The notes below the pieces were generated by a model. It ran no database searches, was not told the origin of the DNA, and saw nothing but the letters and a program-made list of their open reading frames with translations. From contig DATBSP010000012.1 in the NCBI GenBank assembly GCA_036559705.1, forward strand, positions 1-64,000: a stretch of DNA of 64,000 nt. Direction: 5' to 3'. Source of the DNA: Hyphomicrobium_A sp036559705 (GTDB taxonomy: Bacteria; Pseudomonadota; Alphaproteobacteria; Rhizobiales; Hyphomicrobiaceae). Every line of letters starts with the position of its first letter. The stretch's first letter is position 1. The position numbers were made by a program, and so were the translations under genes. Below are positions 7,144 to 15,466 of the stretch, piece after piece.

Positions 7144-7392
7144 CTACGCTGGCCGCTGGCGGCCAAGCACTGCGCACTTCAGGCGGAGGAACCGATTGTG
7201 CAGCTCACCAAGCTCCATCCGGATCTTGATGAATTCCTGTCTTCGCACTTCGCGCTCGGCCGCCGTCGGCTCATGGTCGACGTGATCGAAGCGTTCAAGG
7301 ATCCGTGCACATTCAGCTTCGACGGTCTTCAGCTCTTCCTTGATGCGCTCGCACGCCATCAGATTTTCAAGGGACTCTGAGTCGAGCATCAT
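7144..7392 (-). CDS. Small coiled-coil protein
   Basis: An 82-residue soluble helical protein rich in Glu, Arg and Leu (MMLDSESLENLMACERIKEE, then ELKTVEAECARILERFDHV, later EVRRQEFIKIRMELGELHNR), typical of a helical hairpin or short coiled coil. An AAGGAAGCGAGGG ribosome region precedes the start. It runs towards the secreted protein gene on the same strand and may share its transcript. No family recognised. Confidence 0.6.
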   Translation of the reverse strand: MMLDSESLENLMACERIKEELKTVEAECARILERFDHVDHEPTAAEREVRRQEFIKIRMELGELHNRFLRLKCAVLGRQRPA

Positions 7393-7638
7393 GCTGCCCT
7401 CGCTTCCTTATCGCGAGTCGACAACATGCAGTGATGCGATACGGTCGCTCTAGGACGACCGGCCCGTTGTCCCCACTGTCCTGCCAATCAAACGGAGTTC
7501 ATAACTGGACGTGGCTGTAAGGATGCACACAGAGGGATGCATTCGCGCCCACCGCAGATCGCACTGGAGTGTCATGTGCGAAAGGCTGCGAAGAAAAGGC
7601 CAACGAAGTGCCGTATGGCAGAAGATCCGCGAACATAC
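7393..7638. other. Intergenic region before bactofilin copy 2
   Basis: Together with the conserved box at 7639-7690 this makes a gene-free stretch of about 337 bases. It should hold the promoters of the divergent genes; I see no other feature. Confidence 0.4.
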
Positions 7639-7690
7639 ATTCGCCTCGGACGTATGCGCTGGTTTCGATAGCGGGGTACGCACCAATACT
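7639..7690 (+). promoter_or_regulatory. Upstream box of bactofilin copy 2 (conserved with copy 1)
   Basis: ATTCGCCTCGGA at 7639-7650 and AGCGGGG at 7670-7676 with ACGCACC behind it match the region before bactofilin copy 1 at the same internal spacing. The AGCGGGG block is 60 bases from the start codon here and 64 in copy 1. Confidence 0.5.
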
Positions 7691-7729
7691 TCTGTTCTAT
7701 TTGAGCGCCATAGCGCCGGAGGTGTCCCC

Positions 7730-8230
7730 ATGTTCAATTCTGAAGCGAAGAGCAATCTGGCCCAGCCCAAGCCAGGGCCGGCGCCAATGGCTGGACCCAC
7801 GCTGGTAACTCGATCTGCGCCTTCGCCATTTGAACCAGCCAAAGCGGCGTCAAGCGGCACATCAGTGATCGGCACTGATCTGACCATCCTCGGCGACCGG
7901 ATCACTATCATTTCGGCGAACAAGCTTCAGGTCGATGGCGACGTTCGCAGCAACGAACACGGCAAGCAGGTGGTCATCACCGAGGAAGGTTCTGTCGTCG
8001 GCATGGTGTGCGCGGAGGACATCGAAGTGCGCGGCGGTGTTCGCGGGTCCATTCGTGCAGTGAGTGTGAAGCTCCTGGCGACAGCTCAGGTTGAAGGAGA
8101 CATCACCCATCAAAGGCTCGCCATTGCGGAAGGCGCCGAGTTCGATGGCAAGGTCCGGCTCACGAAGGACGCCAGCGAGCTGATGCCGGTTCTCGACCCG
8201 GAAGCAATCGAGCACACGCATGGAGTCTGA
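7730..8230 (+). CDS. Bactofilin (copy 2)
   Basis: A 166-residue bactofilin. The core from SGTSVIGTDLTI to LMPVLDPEAIE is nearly identical to copy 1 (visible changes include GNVHGK to SNEHGK and LQASAQ to LLATAQ), while the proline-rich N-terminal tail and the C-terminus differ, so a recent duplication is likely. Because bactofilins self-assemble through the beta-helix, the two could co-polymerise. ATG with GGAGGTG upstream. A remnant of the partner gene follows 39 bases later. Confidence 0.93.
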   Translation: MFNSEAKSNLAQPKPGPAPMAGPTLVTRSAPSPFEPAKAASSGTSVIGTDLTILGDRITIISANKLQVDGDVRSNEHGKQVVITEEGSVVGMVCAEDIEVRGGVRGSIRAVSVKLLATAQVEGDITHQRLAIAEGAEFDGKVRLTKDASELMPVLDPEAIEHTHGV

Positions 8231-8269
8231 CCCTTCGGGCTGAACGGTGCCGATTGAAAGGACTGCAAT

Positions 8270-8350
8270 ATGACGACTTTGGCTGAGGCGCTGTCTCAGT
8301 CGGGGTCGTCATCAGCCGTCCGCAGAAACGCGATTGCTGCCTTCCGCTGA
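8270..8350 (+). pseudogene. Truncated 5' remnant of the bactofilin-linked gene
   Basis: The first eight codons encode MTTLAEAL, identical to the start of the partner gene behind bactofilin copy 1, and the 19 bases before the ATG keep the CGATTGAA block found there. After GAGGCGCTG all similarity ends and the frame stops after 26 codons. This marks where the second copy of the partner was broken. The remaining residues (SQSGSSSAVRRNAIAAFR) read non-homologous DNA. Confidence 0.6.
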
Positions 8351-8517
8351 ACTGTAGACACCCTCTTACCCTTGGGCTCAGGCAGCTCTTGATCTGTCGT
8401 GCAGTCGAGCACCTGAGCCAGCGTGTAGAGGCGGCTCGCCGAAATTGCCAGCGGCTGTTGAGCCATACTCGCACCCGTGTTGTCAGGATTTTGATGCACA
8501 TAAAGCTCGCACTGCAT
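8296..8517 (-). CDS. Possible small protein in DNA that interrupts the partner gene
   Basis: A 73-residue frame (MQCELYVHQNPDNTGASMAQ onward, ending ADDDPD) on the opposite strand, whose stop falls almost exactly at the breakpoint of the truncated partner gene. It contains RLYTLAQVLDC and KRKAAIAF-like helical stretches (VQRKAAIAFLRT). No transposase or recombinase motif. I recognise no family. It could be part of inserted foreign DNA or a chance frame. Confidence 0.3.
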   Translation of the reverse strand: MQCELYVHQNPDNTGASMAQQPLAISASRLYTLAQVLDCTTDQELPEPKGKRVSTVQRKAAIAFLRTADDDPD

Positions 8518-8638
8518 CTTCGCTGCTAAGAAATTGAAGACGCGAGTGATACTGGATTACTGTCCGACCTTGGCGAGCCCTACAACACACGGACCGCGAC
8601 CACGTATTCTGCCCATCGCCGACTGTGAGGACACCATC

Positions 8639-9064
8639 ATGGTCACGCTCAAAGAAGCCTTAGCCGCAGAACGAGCCAAGAGGCGGCAGGACGAAGCAGA
8701 CACGGCAACCCGGCAACAGATTGGTCGAGCTGTTCTGGAAGCCCTAGCCGACCGTCTAAATGCAGAACCACTTCGGGGCTGGCTGTTCGTTCTGGATGGT
8801 CAGGAAATCCGTGTCTTTCGTATCAATGCCGGCGGACGAGAGCAGGTTGGCACGTGGGGGGTGGACGAGGAGATGCGATTGGTAGCGGGAAATAAGATGA
8901 CGGAGTGGATCACCGCTGAGAGCTATACCCGAGTGATCGAAGAGGCTATACAAATCACCGCAATGCTCGTGGTTGATGCCGAGGCGGGTGGTGAGGCGAA
9001 GCCCGGCAAAGGTGCAGACCCGACAAAGAGTGCTGAGATAGTGGAGCTACCTCCGCGATTTTGA
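8639..9064 (+). CDS. Bactofilin-linked protein of unknown function (copy 2)
   Basis: A 141-residue paralogue of the protein at 5518: it starts MVTLKEALAAERAKRRQDEA and keeps AVLEALADRLNAEPL, EEMRLV, MTEWITAES and QITA. It is longer at the C-terminus (a Gly/Lys linker then EIVELPPRF). It lies 408 bases behind bactofilin copy 2, separated from it by the broken remnant. GTGAGGACACC precedes the ATG. The conserved MTEWITAES block is the best candidate for a functional site. Family not recognised. Confidence 0.75.
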   Translation: MVTLKEALAAERAKRRQDEADTATRQQIGRAVLEALADRLNAEPLRGWLFVLDGQEIRVFRINAGGREQVGTWGVDEEMRLVAGNKMTEWITAESYTRVIEEAIQITAMLVVDAEAGGEAKPGKGADPTKSAEIVELPPRF

Positions 9065-9301
9065 TGCCGCTGTCTCCTTCCAGGTTCGGCTCGCGCCAGC
9101 GCGTCTGAATGCGATCCTCGCCCTCAGACACGCATTCTCCTGCGTTGAGTGATCGAGCCAGGTTCAGCTGAACCTAGCGACCGGCATCAGCCCCGCGTTT
9201 TTTATGATGTGGTAGACCGTTGGTAGACCGGTGCCCGAACAGCGCGGCCCAGTCGAAGTCGCAGCGGTTCAGTTATGCTTGATTTTGTTGGCTTAGGGTG
9301 T

Positions 9302-9377
<76 letters not shown>

Positions 9378-9541
9378 GAGCACGGCGAACGGGCGACACG
9401 ATGGGCCTGCCGAGCCGTATGGAGCGGCTTCATTAGGCTGATCGCTATGAAACTTCAAGCGTCAAAATTAGTGGCCCCGCTCGGACGCCAAAGGGTGCTG
9501 GTGACGGCCGTGAAATTTCGGCCGCGTCGCGGGAGCGCCGA

Positions 9542-9922
9542 TCAGCGCTCCTCTTCGCCCTCGACCGGGCCGATAATGGTCGAAACGTCCCCTCCGTCCT
9601 CTTCCTCTTCCTCGAGGAACGTCTCGTCTGCCTCGCCGGCGGCCGCATCCTCGGTCTCGTCCGCCTCGACGTCGACGAGTGCCTCCTCGGCTTCGGCCTC
9701 GGCGGCAACGGCCGGCTCGACGAACTCCTCGCGTTTCACCTTGCGTGGCGCTTTCTCTTGTGGCGCGGCGGCGGCCGCCGCCGCCGTCGTCGAGTGGGCA
9801 ATCGTGTACTTCGATCCGCAGATCGGGCACAGGACCGGACTGCGATTGAGATCATAGAAGCGGGCGCCGCACTCGCCGTTCTGGCAGGTACGCTTGGTCC
9901 CGCGGTCTTTATTGGTCGCCAT
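9542..9922 (-). CDS. TIGR02300 (FYDLN acid) family zinc-ribbon protein
   Basis: A 126-residue protein restricted to alphaproteobacteria. The N-terminus has two Cys pairs, CQNGEC and CPIC, around the family signature RFYDLNRSPVLCP, forming a probable zinc ribbon. The rest is a long acidic low-complexity tail (runs of Glu, then EEEEEDGGD). Role unknown; the zinc ribbon suggests nucleic-acid or protein binding. The gene lies between tRNA-Ala and the divergent aroA, its usual neighbourhood in this order. A 7-base-arm inverted repeat (9532-9551) overlaps the stop codon. Confidence 0.93.
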   Translation of the reverse strand: MATNKDRGTKRTCQNGECGARFYDLNRSPVLCPICGSKYTIAHSTTAAAAAAAPQEKAPRKVKREEFVEPAVAAEAEAEEALVDVEADETEDAAAGEADETFLEEEEEDGGDVSTIIGPVEGEEER

Positions 9923-10102
9923 GAGCCAACCTTTAGGTGGTAAGGGGGTTTTTCGCGATCTGCCACATGGCTACGGGCTTGTCAAAAACAAAGCTCGTCC
10001 GGGAGCGCGGCCGACGTTGACAGAGCGGGGAAGCGTCGGCTCTATCGCTCGCCAAACCCGAGCCAGGCCGCTATAGCGCGCCGGCGCTGGAGCCTTACCC
10101 GC

Positions 10103-11455
10103 GTGACCTCCGAAACCGCTATCGCCACCAAACCCTTGGCTGCCCACGCTGGCGCCCCGCTGAAGGGGCGCGTGCGCGTACCGGGCGACAAGTCGATCTC
10201 CCATCGCGCCCTGATGCTGGGCGCCCTGGCGACGGGCGTCACACGGCTCACCGGCTTGCTCGAGGCCGAGGATGTGCTCAACACGGCGCGGGCGCTGCAG
10301 GCGCTTGGCGCGCCGATCGAGAAGGTAGGCAACGAATGGCGCGTCACCGGCCGCGGCGTCGGCGGCCTGCGCCAGCCCGAGGCGCCCCTGGACTTCGGCA
10401 ACTCCGGTACCGGGACGCGGTTGATGCTCGGTGTCATCGCCGGCCACGACATGACGGTGCGCATTGAGGGTGACGCATCGCTCAGCCGCCGGCCGATGGG
10501 CCGCGTGCTCGACCCCTTGCAGCAGATGGGCCTCGAGATCGAAGGCGGACGCAACCTGCTGCCATTGACGGTGCGCGGTTCGGCGAGCCTCATCCCGATC
10601 GCCTATGAGCTGCCGGTGCCGTCGGCGCAGGTCAAGAGCGCCATCCTGCTGGCCGGCTTGCACGCCGCCGGTGAGACGAGCGTCATCGAGACGGAGGCGA
10701 CGCGCGATCACACGGAGCGCATGCTGCGCCACTTCGGTGCCGAGGTGATCGTCGCCGAGAGCCGAGGCAAAACCCGCGTAACCGTCAAAGGCGAAGCCGA
10801 GCTGCACGGCCGCGACGTCGTCGTGCCCGCCGACCCGAGCTCGGCGGCCTTCCTTGCTGCCGCGGCTGCACTCGTTGAGGGCTCGGATATCACCATCGAG
10901 GGCGTGCTCATCAATCCGACGCGGATCGGCTTCTACGAGGTGCTGCGCGAGATGGGGGCGGACGTGGCCTTCACCGGGATGCGCGAACAAGGCGGCGAGC
11001 CGGTGGCCGACATCCGCGTTCGCTACGCGCCTCTTGCTGGCGTGCACGTTGCTCCGCAGCGTGCGCCCAGCATGATCGACGAATATCCGATCCTCGCCGT
11101 CGTTGCCGCGTTCGCCGATGGCGAGACGCGCATGGACGGCCTCGCCGAGCTCAAGGTCAAGGAGAGCGACCGGCTGGCGACGACCGTCACCGGGCTCACC
11201 GCCAACGGTGTCATCGCCCGCGCCGAAGGAGACATGCTCACCGTGCATGGTGCACGCGAGGTTCGCGGCGGTGGCTCCGTAGCGACGCACTTAGACCACC
11301 GCATCGCCATGGCCTTCCTCACCATGGGTCTCGCCAGCCGCGAGCCGGTGACCGTCGACGATATCAGTATGGTGGCGACGAGCTTCCCCGAGTTCATCAG
11401 TCTCATGCAGAGCGTCGGTGCCCGCTTCAGTCATACTCCGGGGCACGCGCGATGA
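10103..11455 (+). CDS. aroA: 3-phosphoshikimate 1-carboxyvinyltransferase (EPSP synthase, class II)
   Basis: Joins shikimate-3-phosphate and phosphoenolpyruvate in the sixth step of the shikimate pathway. 450 residues. It has the four motifs of class II enzymes (the Agrobacterium CP4 group): GDKS at 28-31, SAQVK at 174-178, RDHTE at 201-205 and NPTR at 271-274, plus DEYPILA and LKVKESDR. In the PEP-site loop DFGNSGTGTR, Gly102 stands where CP4 has Ala100. GTG start. The stop overlaps the cmk start (ATGA), so aroA and cmk are co-transcribed. Confidence 0.97.
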   Translation: MTSETAIATKPLAAHAGAPLKGRVRVPGDKSISHRALMLGALATGVTRLTGLLEAEDVLNTARALQALGAPIEKVGNEWRVTGRGVGGLRQPEAPLDFGNSGTGTRLMLGVIAGHDMTVRIEGDASLSRRPMGRVLDPLQQMGLEIEGGRNLLPLTVRGSASLIPIAYELPVPSAQVKSAILLAGLHAAGETSVIETEATRDHTERMLRHFGAEVIVAESRGKTRVTVKGEAELHGRDVVVPADPSSAAFLAAAAALVEGSDITIEGVLINPTRIGFYEVLREMGADVAFTGMREQGGEPVADIRVRYAPLAGVHVAPQRAPSMIDEYPILAVVAAFADGETRMDGLAELKVKESDRLATTVTGLTANGVIARAEGDMLTVHGAREVRGGGSVATHLDHRIAMAFLTMGLASREPVTVDDISMVATSFPEFISLMQSVGARFSHTPGHAR

Positions 11456-12078
11456 TCATCGCCATTGACGGGCCGGCGGCATCCGGCAAGGGCACGCTGG
11501 CCAAGCGCATCGCCGACTATTGGGGGCTGCCCTGCCTTGACACGGGGCTGCTTTACCGCGCCGTGGCGCGCGACGTCGCCGCCCGCGGCTTCCGGCTCGA
11601 TGACCGTTGGGCCGCGCTGGTGCAAGCCCGCTGCCTCGATCCTGCCCGCCTTGGCGATCCGGGTCTGCGCACGCAACAAGCCGGCGATGCCGCTTCGATC
11701 GTCGCCCGTGTCCCTGAGGTACGCAGCGCCCTCCTCGTCTATCAGCGGACCTTCGCCGCCCAGCCCGGCGGCGCCGTGCTTGACGGCCGCGATATCGGGA
11801 CCGTGGTCTGCCCCGACGCCGACGCCAAGATTTACGTCACCGCCCGTACCGAAGTCCGCTCCAAGCGCCGGTTTCTCGAATACGTGGCCCGCTCCGAGGC
11901 TGTCACATTCGAGGCCATCCTGGCCGATATTGAGCGGAGGGACGAGCGCGATGCCTCGCGCGGCAGCGCCCCCATGCGGCCGGCCATCGACGCCGACTTG
12001 CTCGACACCTCAGACTTGGATATAGAGGCGGCATTCGACGCCGCTGTCGGATTGATCAAGAGGAAGATTGGCCAATAG
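11452..12078 (+). CDS. cmk: Cytidylate kinase
   Basis: Phosphorylates CMP and dCMP with ATP in nucleotide salvage. 208 residues, slightly short of the E. coli enzyme. The P-loop is GPAASGKGT (residues 7-15), followed by LDTGLLYRAVA (substrate region), LDGRDIGTVVCP and the lid containing RRDERDASR. It overlaps aroA by 4 bases and precedes rpsA, the standard aroA-cmk-rpsA order. Confidence 0.96.
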   Translation: MIIAIDGPAASGKGTLAKRIADYWGLPCLDTGLLYRAVARDVAARGFRLDDRWAALVQARCLDPARLGDPGLRTQQAGDAASIVARVPEVRSALLVYQRTFAAQPGGAVLDGRDIGTVVCPDADAKIYVTARTEVRSKRRFLEYVARSEAVTFEAILADIERRDERDASRGSAPMRPAIDADLLDTSDLDIEAAFDAAVGLIKRKIGQ

Positions 12079-12264
12079 GACGCCCGAAGCGGGCATCCAA
12101 TTCGGATTGGCGGGCCTGGGGCCCATCACAGCGGCAAGATCTCAACACACCGCCGGCAGGAGACTGTCCGCTCACGTTTGTCGTGGCGGAGGACATTTGC
12201 CGCATCTCGCATCGCCAAGGGCCGCAACAGGGTCCCTATCAACATTTCAGGAGCTATCAACCGC

Positions 12265-14007
12265 ATGTCGCAATCCGCCGTTTCCAAGGACTTCAACCCA
12301 TCGCGCGATGAGTTCGCCGCGCTGCTTGCCGAAAGCCTCGCCAAGGAAGACCTGTACGAGGGCAGTGTCGTCAAAGGCAGGATCGTCGGCATCGAGAAGG
12401 ACCTCGCCGTCATCGACGTCGGCCTCAAGACCGAAGGCCGCGTGGCGCTACGTGAGTTCTCCGTCGGCGGCAAGGCCGACCTGAAAGTCGGCGACGAGGT
12501 CGAAGTTTACCTGGAGCGCGTCGAGAACGCGCTCGGTGAAGCTGTGCTGTCACGCGACAAGGCCCGCCGCGAGGAGAGTTGGACGCGCCTCGAGAAGATG
12601 TTCGAGAAGAACGAGAAGGTCTCCGGCGTCATTTTCAACAAGGTCAAGGGCGGCTTCACCGTCGATCTCGACGGCGCGGTGGCGTTCCTGCCAGGATCGC
12701 AGGTCGACATCCGCCCCGTGCGCGACATCGGTCCTCTCATGCATCAACCGCAATCGTTCCAGATCCTCAAGATGGATCGCCGCCGCGGCAACATCGTCGT
12801 CTCGCGCCGGTCGGTGCTCGAAGAGACGCGCGCTGAGCAGCGCGCCGATATCGTCGCCCGTCTCGAGGAGGGCCAGGTGATCGACGGTCTCGTCAAGAAC
12901 ATCACCGACTACGGTGCCTTCATCGACCTCGGCGGCATCGACGGCCTGCTGCACGTCACCGACATGGCCTGGCGCCGCGTCAATCATCCGTCGGAGATCC
13001 TCAACGTCGGTGACACCGTGAAGGTGCAGATCATCCGCATCAACCCGGAGACGCAGCGTATTTCGCTCGGCATGAAGCAGCTGCAGGCCGATCCGTGGCA
13101 GTCGATCGAAGCCAAGTACCCGGTCGGCGCGCGCGTCAAAGGCACGGTCACCAACATCGCGGACTACGGCGCCTTCGTGGAGCTCGAGCCGGGTGTCGAA
13201 GGCCTTATCCACGTCTCCGAGATGAGCTGGACCAAGAAGAACATCCATCCCGGCAAGATCGTCTCCACCAGCCAGCAGGTCGAAGTGCAAGTGCTCGAGG
13301 TCGACGCCAACAAGCGCCGCATCTCGCTCGGCCTCAAGCAGACCCAGGACAACCCGTGGGAATCCTTCCTCGCCGCTCATCCAAAGGGCTCCGAGGTCGA
13401 GGGCCCGATCCGCAACATCACCGAGTTCGGCCTGTTCATCGGTCTCGATGGCGGCGTCGACGGCATGGTGCACCTGTCCGATCTCGATTGGACGAAGCCC
13501 GGCGACGAGGTGATCAAGGACTACAAGAAAGGCGACAACGTCAAAGCCGTGGTGCTCGACGTCGACAGCCAGAAGGAGCGCATCTCGCTCGGCATCAAGC
13601 AGCTCAGCGGCGACCCGATCGACACGCTGGCGAAGTACAAGAAGGGCGACACCGTCACCTGCAACGTGGTTGCGGTGCAGGAGAACGGCCTCGAGGTGAA
13701 GACCGCCGATGGCGAGCTCACTGCCTTCATCAAGCGCTCCGACCTGTCGCGCGACCGCTCCGAGCAGCGGCCCGAGCGCTTCAACGTCGGCGACAAGATC
13801 GACGCCTTCGTCACCAGCGCCGACAAGGCCGCGCGTCGTCTATCGCTGTCGATCAAGGCGCTCGAGATCGCCGAGGAGAAGCAGGCCGTGGCGCAGTACG
13901 GCTCTTCCGACTCGGGCGCTTCGCTCGGCGACATCTTCAAGGCCGCCATCCGCAAGCGAGAGAACGACGGCGCCGACGACGAGAAGGTGGACGACAAGGA
14001 AGAATAA
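12265..14007 (+). CDS. rpsA: 30S ribosomal protein S1
   Basis: A 580-residue protein made of repeated S1 RNA-binding domains. It docks mRNA on the small subunit. Six S1-type units can be followed by their starts (EGSVVKGRIVGI, VSGVIFNKVKGG, IDGLVKNITDYGAFIDLGG, VKGTVTNIADYGAFVELEPG, VEGPIRNITEFGLFIGLDGG and VTCNVVAVQENGLEV). The start at MSQSAVSKDF follows a GGAG site; the open frame upstream is leader. The C-terminus is acidic (ADDEKVDDKEE). Ribosomal protein S1 often represses its own translation through its leader; the 186-base gap after cmk could serve that. Confidence 0.97.
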   Translation: MSQSAVSKDFNPSRDEFAALLAESLAKEDLYEGSVVKGRIVGIEKDLAVIDVGLKTEGRVALREFSVGGKADLKVGDEVEVYLERVENALGEAVLSRDKARREESWTRLEKMFEKNEKVSGVIFNKVKGGFTVDLDGAVAFLPGSQVDIRPVRDIGPLMHQPQSFQILKMDRRRGNIVVSRRSVLEETRAEQRADIVARLEEGQVIDGLVKNITDYGAFIDLGGIDGLLHVTDMAWRRVNHPSEILNVGDTVKVQIIRINPETQRISLGMKQLQADPWQSIEAKYPVGARVKGTVTNIADYGAFVELEPGVEGLIHVSEMSWTKKNIHPGKIVSTSQQVEVQVLEVDANKRRISLGLKQTQDNPWESFLAAHPKGSEVEGPIRNITEFGLFIGLDGGVDGMVHLSDLDWTKPGDEVIKDYKKGDNVKAVVLDVDSQKERISLGIKQLSGDPIDTLAKYKKGDTVTCNVVAVQENGLEVKTADGELTAFIKRSDLSRDRSEQRPERFNVGDKIDAFVTSADKAARRLSLSIKALEIAEEKQAVAQYGSSDSGASLGDIFKAAIRKRENDGADDEKVDDKEE

Positions 14008-14022
14008 GTCGCCGACTTATTC
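14002..14022 (+). repeat. Perfect inverted repeat over the rpsA stop codon
   Basis: GAATAAGTCG (14002-14011) and CGACTTATTC (14013-14022) pair perfectly around a single base and include the rpsA TAA. No T-run follows, so termination is uncertain; it may stabilise the rpsA mRNA 3' end. Confidence 0.45.
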
Positions 14023-14160
14023 CGGCGGTCACGACAACTCGGCGCGGCGGGGGCGAAACCCCTGCCGCGCTAGCATTTTGGCAAGGCTCTGTGCGCACTT
14101 CTCTTGTCGGGTGCGCAATCCTTGCCTAACGTCACCTGCGGTTGTGACCGGAGAGCATGA

Positions 14161-15120
14161 ATGACGGCTGAGATCGACACCGTGTTGGACCGGCGCCGTC
14201 TGCGCCGCCGCCTTACCGTGTGGCGGGCGCTGGCCGTCGCGGCGATGGTTGCAGCGCTGTTCGCCTTTGGCATTAGTGATGACAAGCTGTCGTCGTTCGG
14301 CACCAAGCAGATCGCCCGCGTCGCCATCGAAGGCACGATCACCGAGGATCGCGATCAGCTCGAGCTTCTGAAACGGATCGCCGAAGCTGACAACGCCGCG
14401 GCGCTGCTCGTTTTCGTCAACAGCCCCGGCGGCACGACCACCGGCGGCGAGGCACTGTTTGCGGCGCTGCGCGAGGTCTCCAAGAAGAAGCCGGTCGTTG
14501 CCCAGTTCGGCACTGTCGCCGCTTCGGCCGGCTATATCGTTGGCCTTGGCGCCGACCACATCGTCACCCGCGCCAACACCATCACCGGTTCGGTCGGCGT
14601 GCTCATTCAATGGCCCGAGGTGAGCCAAGCGCTCGACAAGCTCGGCGTCAAGTTCAACGAGATCAAGAGCGGCGACCTCAAGGCCGTCCCGTCGCCCTTC
14701 GAGCCCCTCAGCGAGGAGGGCCAGAAGGTCACCCAGGCGATGATAGACGAGGGCTACCGCTGGTTCCTCGGCCTCGTCGAGCAGCGCCGCGGCATTAAGC
14801 CGGACCAGATTCCGGGCTTGACGAGGGGGAGGGTCTTCACCGGGCGCGAGGCGGTCCAGCTCAAACTGGTAGATTCCATCGGGGGTGAGGGCGAGGCGGT
14901 CGAATGGCTGCGCACCACGCGCAACATCGACAAAACCCTCAAGGTGGTCGACTGGAAGCCCCAGACCTCGACCTCATTAGGCTTTTTCAGCTCCATCGGC
15001 GCCGCAGCAGCGAGCTTTTTCAACCACACCTACTTGGGCCAAATGCTGGCCCATGACCCATCCTTGTCGGCTCTTGGCCTTGACGGGCTCATTTCCGTTT
15101 GGCACCCTTCAGAAAAGTAA
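14161..15120 (+). CDS. sppA: Signal peptide peptidase SppA, short form
   Basis: Inner-membrane serine protease that degrades released signal peptides. 319 residues, the short (single-domain) type. One membrane anchor lies at about residues 21-38. The S49 fold follows: VNSPGGTTTGGEAL, then AASAGYIVG with the nucleophile Ser, ITGSVGVL, and IKSGDLKAVPSPFEPLS carrying the general-base Lys. It follows rpsA and precedes ihfB as in related genomes. Confidence 0.94.
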   Translation: MTAEIDTVLDRRRLRRRLTVWRALAVAAMVAALFAFGISDDKLSSFGTKQIARVAIEGTITEDRDQLELLKRIAEADNAAALLVFVNSPGGTTTGGEALFAALREVSKKKPVVAQFGTVAASAGYIVGLGADHIVTRANTITGSVGVLIQWPEVSQALDKLGVKFNEIKSGDLKAVPSPFEPLSEEGQKVTQAMIDEGYRWFLGLVEQRRGIKPDQIPGLTRGRVFTGREAVQLKLVDSIGGEGEAVEWLRTTRNIDKTLKVVDWKPQTSTSLGFFSSIGAAAASFFNHTYLGQMLAHDPSLSALGLDGLISVWHPSEK

Positions 15121-15151
15121 TAGATTACAGTCATTTGCGGCGGGGCGAGCG

Positions 15152-15445
15152 ATGATAAAGTCAGAATTGATCCATAAAATCGCGAATACTAATCCTCATC
15201 TCTATCATCGCGACGTCGAGCGCATCGTCAAAGTCGTGTTCGATGAGATCGTTGAGGCGCTGTCGCGCGGCGACCGTGTCGAGCTGCGTGGCTTCGGCGC
15301 TTTCACCGTTAAGCATCGCGCCGCGCGTCAGGGCCGCAACCCGCGCACCGGCAAGTCAGTGTCGGTTGCCGAGAAGTTCGTACCGTTCTTCAAGACCGGC
15401 AAAGAGCTGCGCGACCGACTCAACCGCGGCAAAGAAAACCATTAG
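15152..15445 (+). CDS. ihfB: Integration host factor subunit beta
   Basis: A 97-residue DNA-bending protein that pairs with IhfA; used in transcription, replication and recombination. HU/IHF features: N-terminal helices (IKSELIHKIANTNPHL), RVELRGFGAFTVKHRAARQG, and the DNA-contacting arm RNPRTGKSVSV with the Pro that intercalates into DNA. The start is MIKSELI, within a longer open frame that overlaps sppA. It is followed closely by the LapA-domain gene. Confidence 0.96.
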   Translation: MIKSELIHKIANTNPHLYHRDVERIVKVVFDEIVEALSRGDRVELRGFGAFTVKHRAARQGRNPRTGKSVSVAEKFVPFFKTGKELRDRLNRGKENH

Positions 15446-15466
15446 CGCTCCTCGAGGCTGTGCATC

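Noticed and set aside
8297..8638. Insertion sequence in the broken partner gene
   Set aside because: No transposase, terminal inverted repeats or target duplication can be seen.
9065..9301. Integration site at the tRNA-Ala gene
   Set aside because: No integrase gene and no repeat of the tRNA 3' end were found nearby.
9532..9551. Terminator behind the TIGR02300 gene
   Set aside because: The 7-base stem overlaps the stop codon and no T-run follows on the minus strand.
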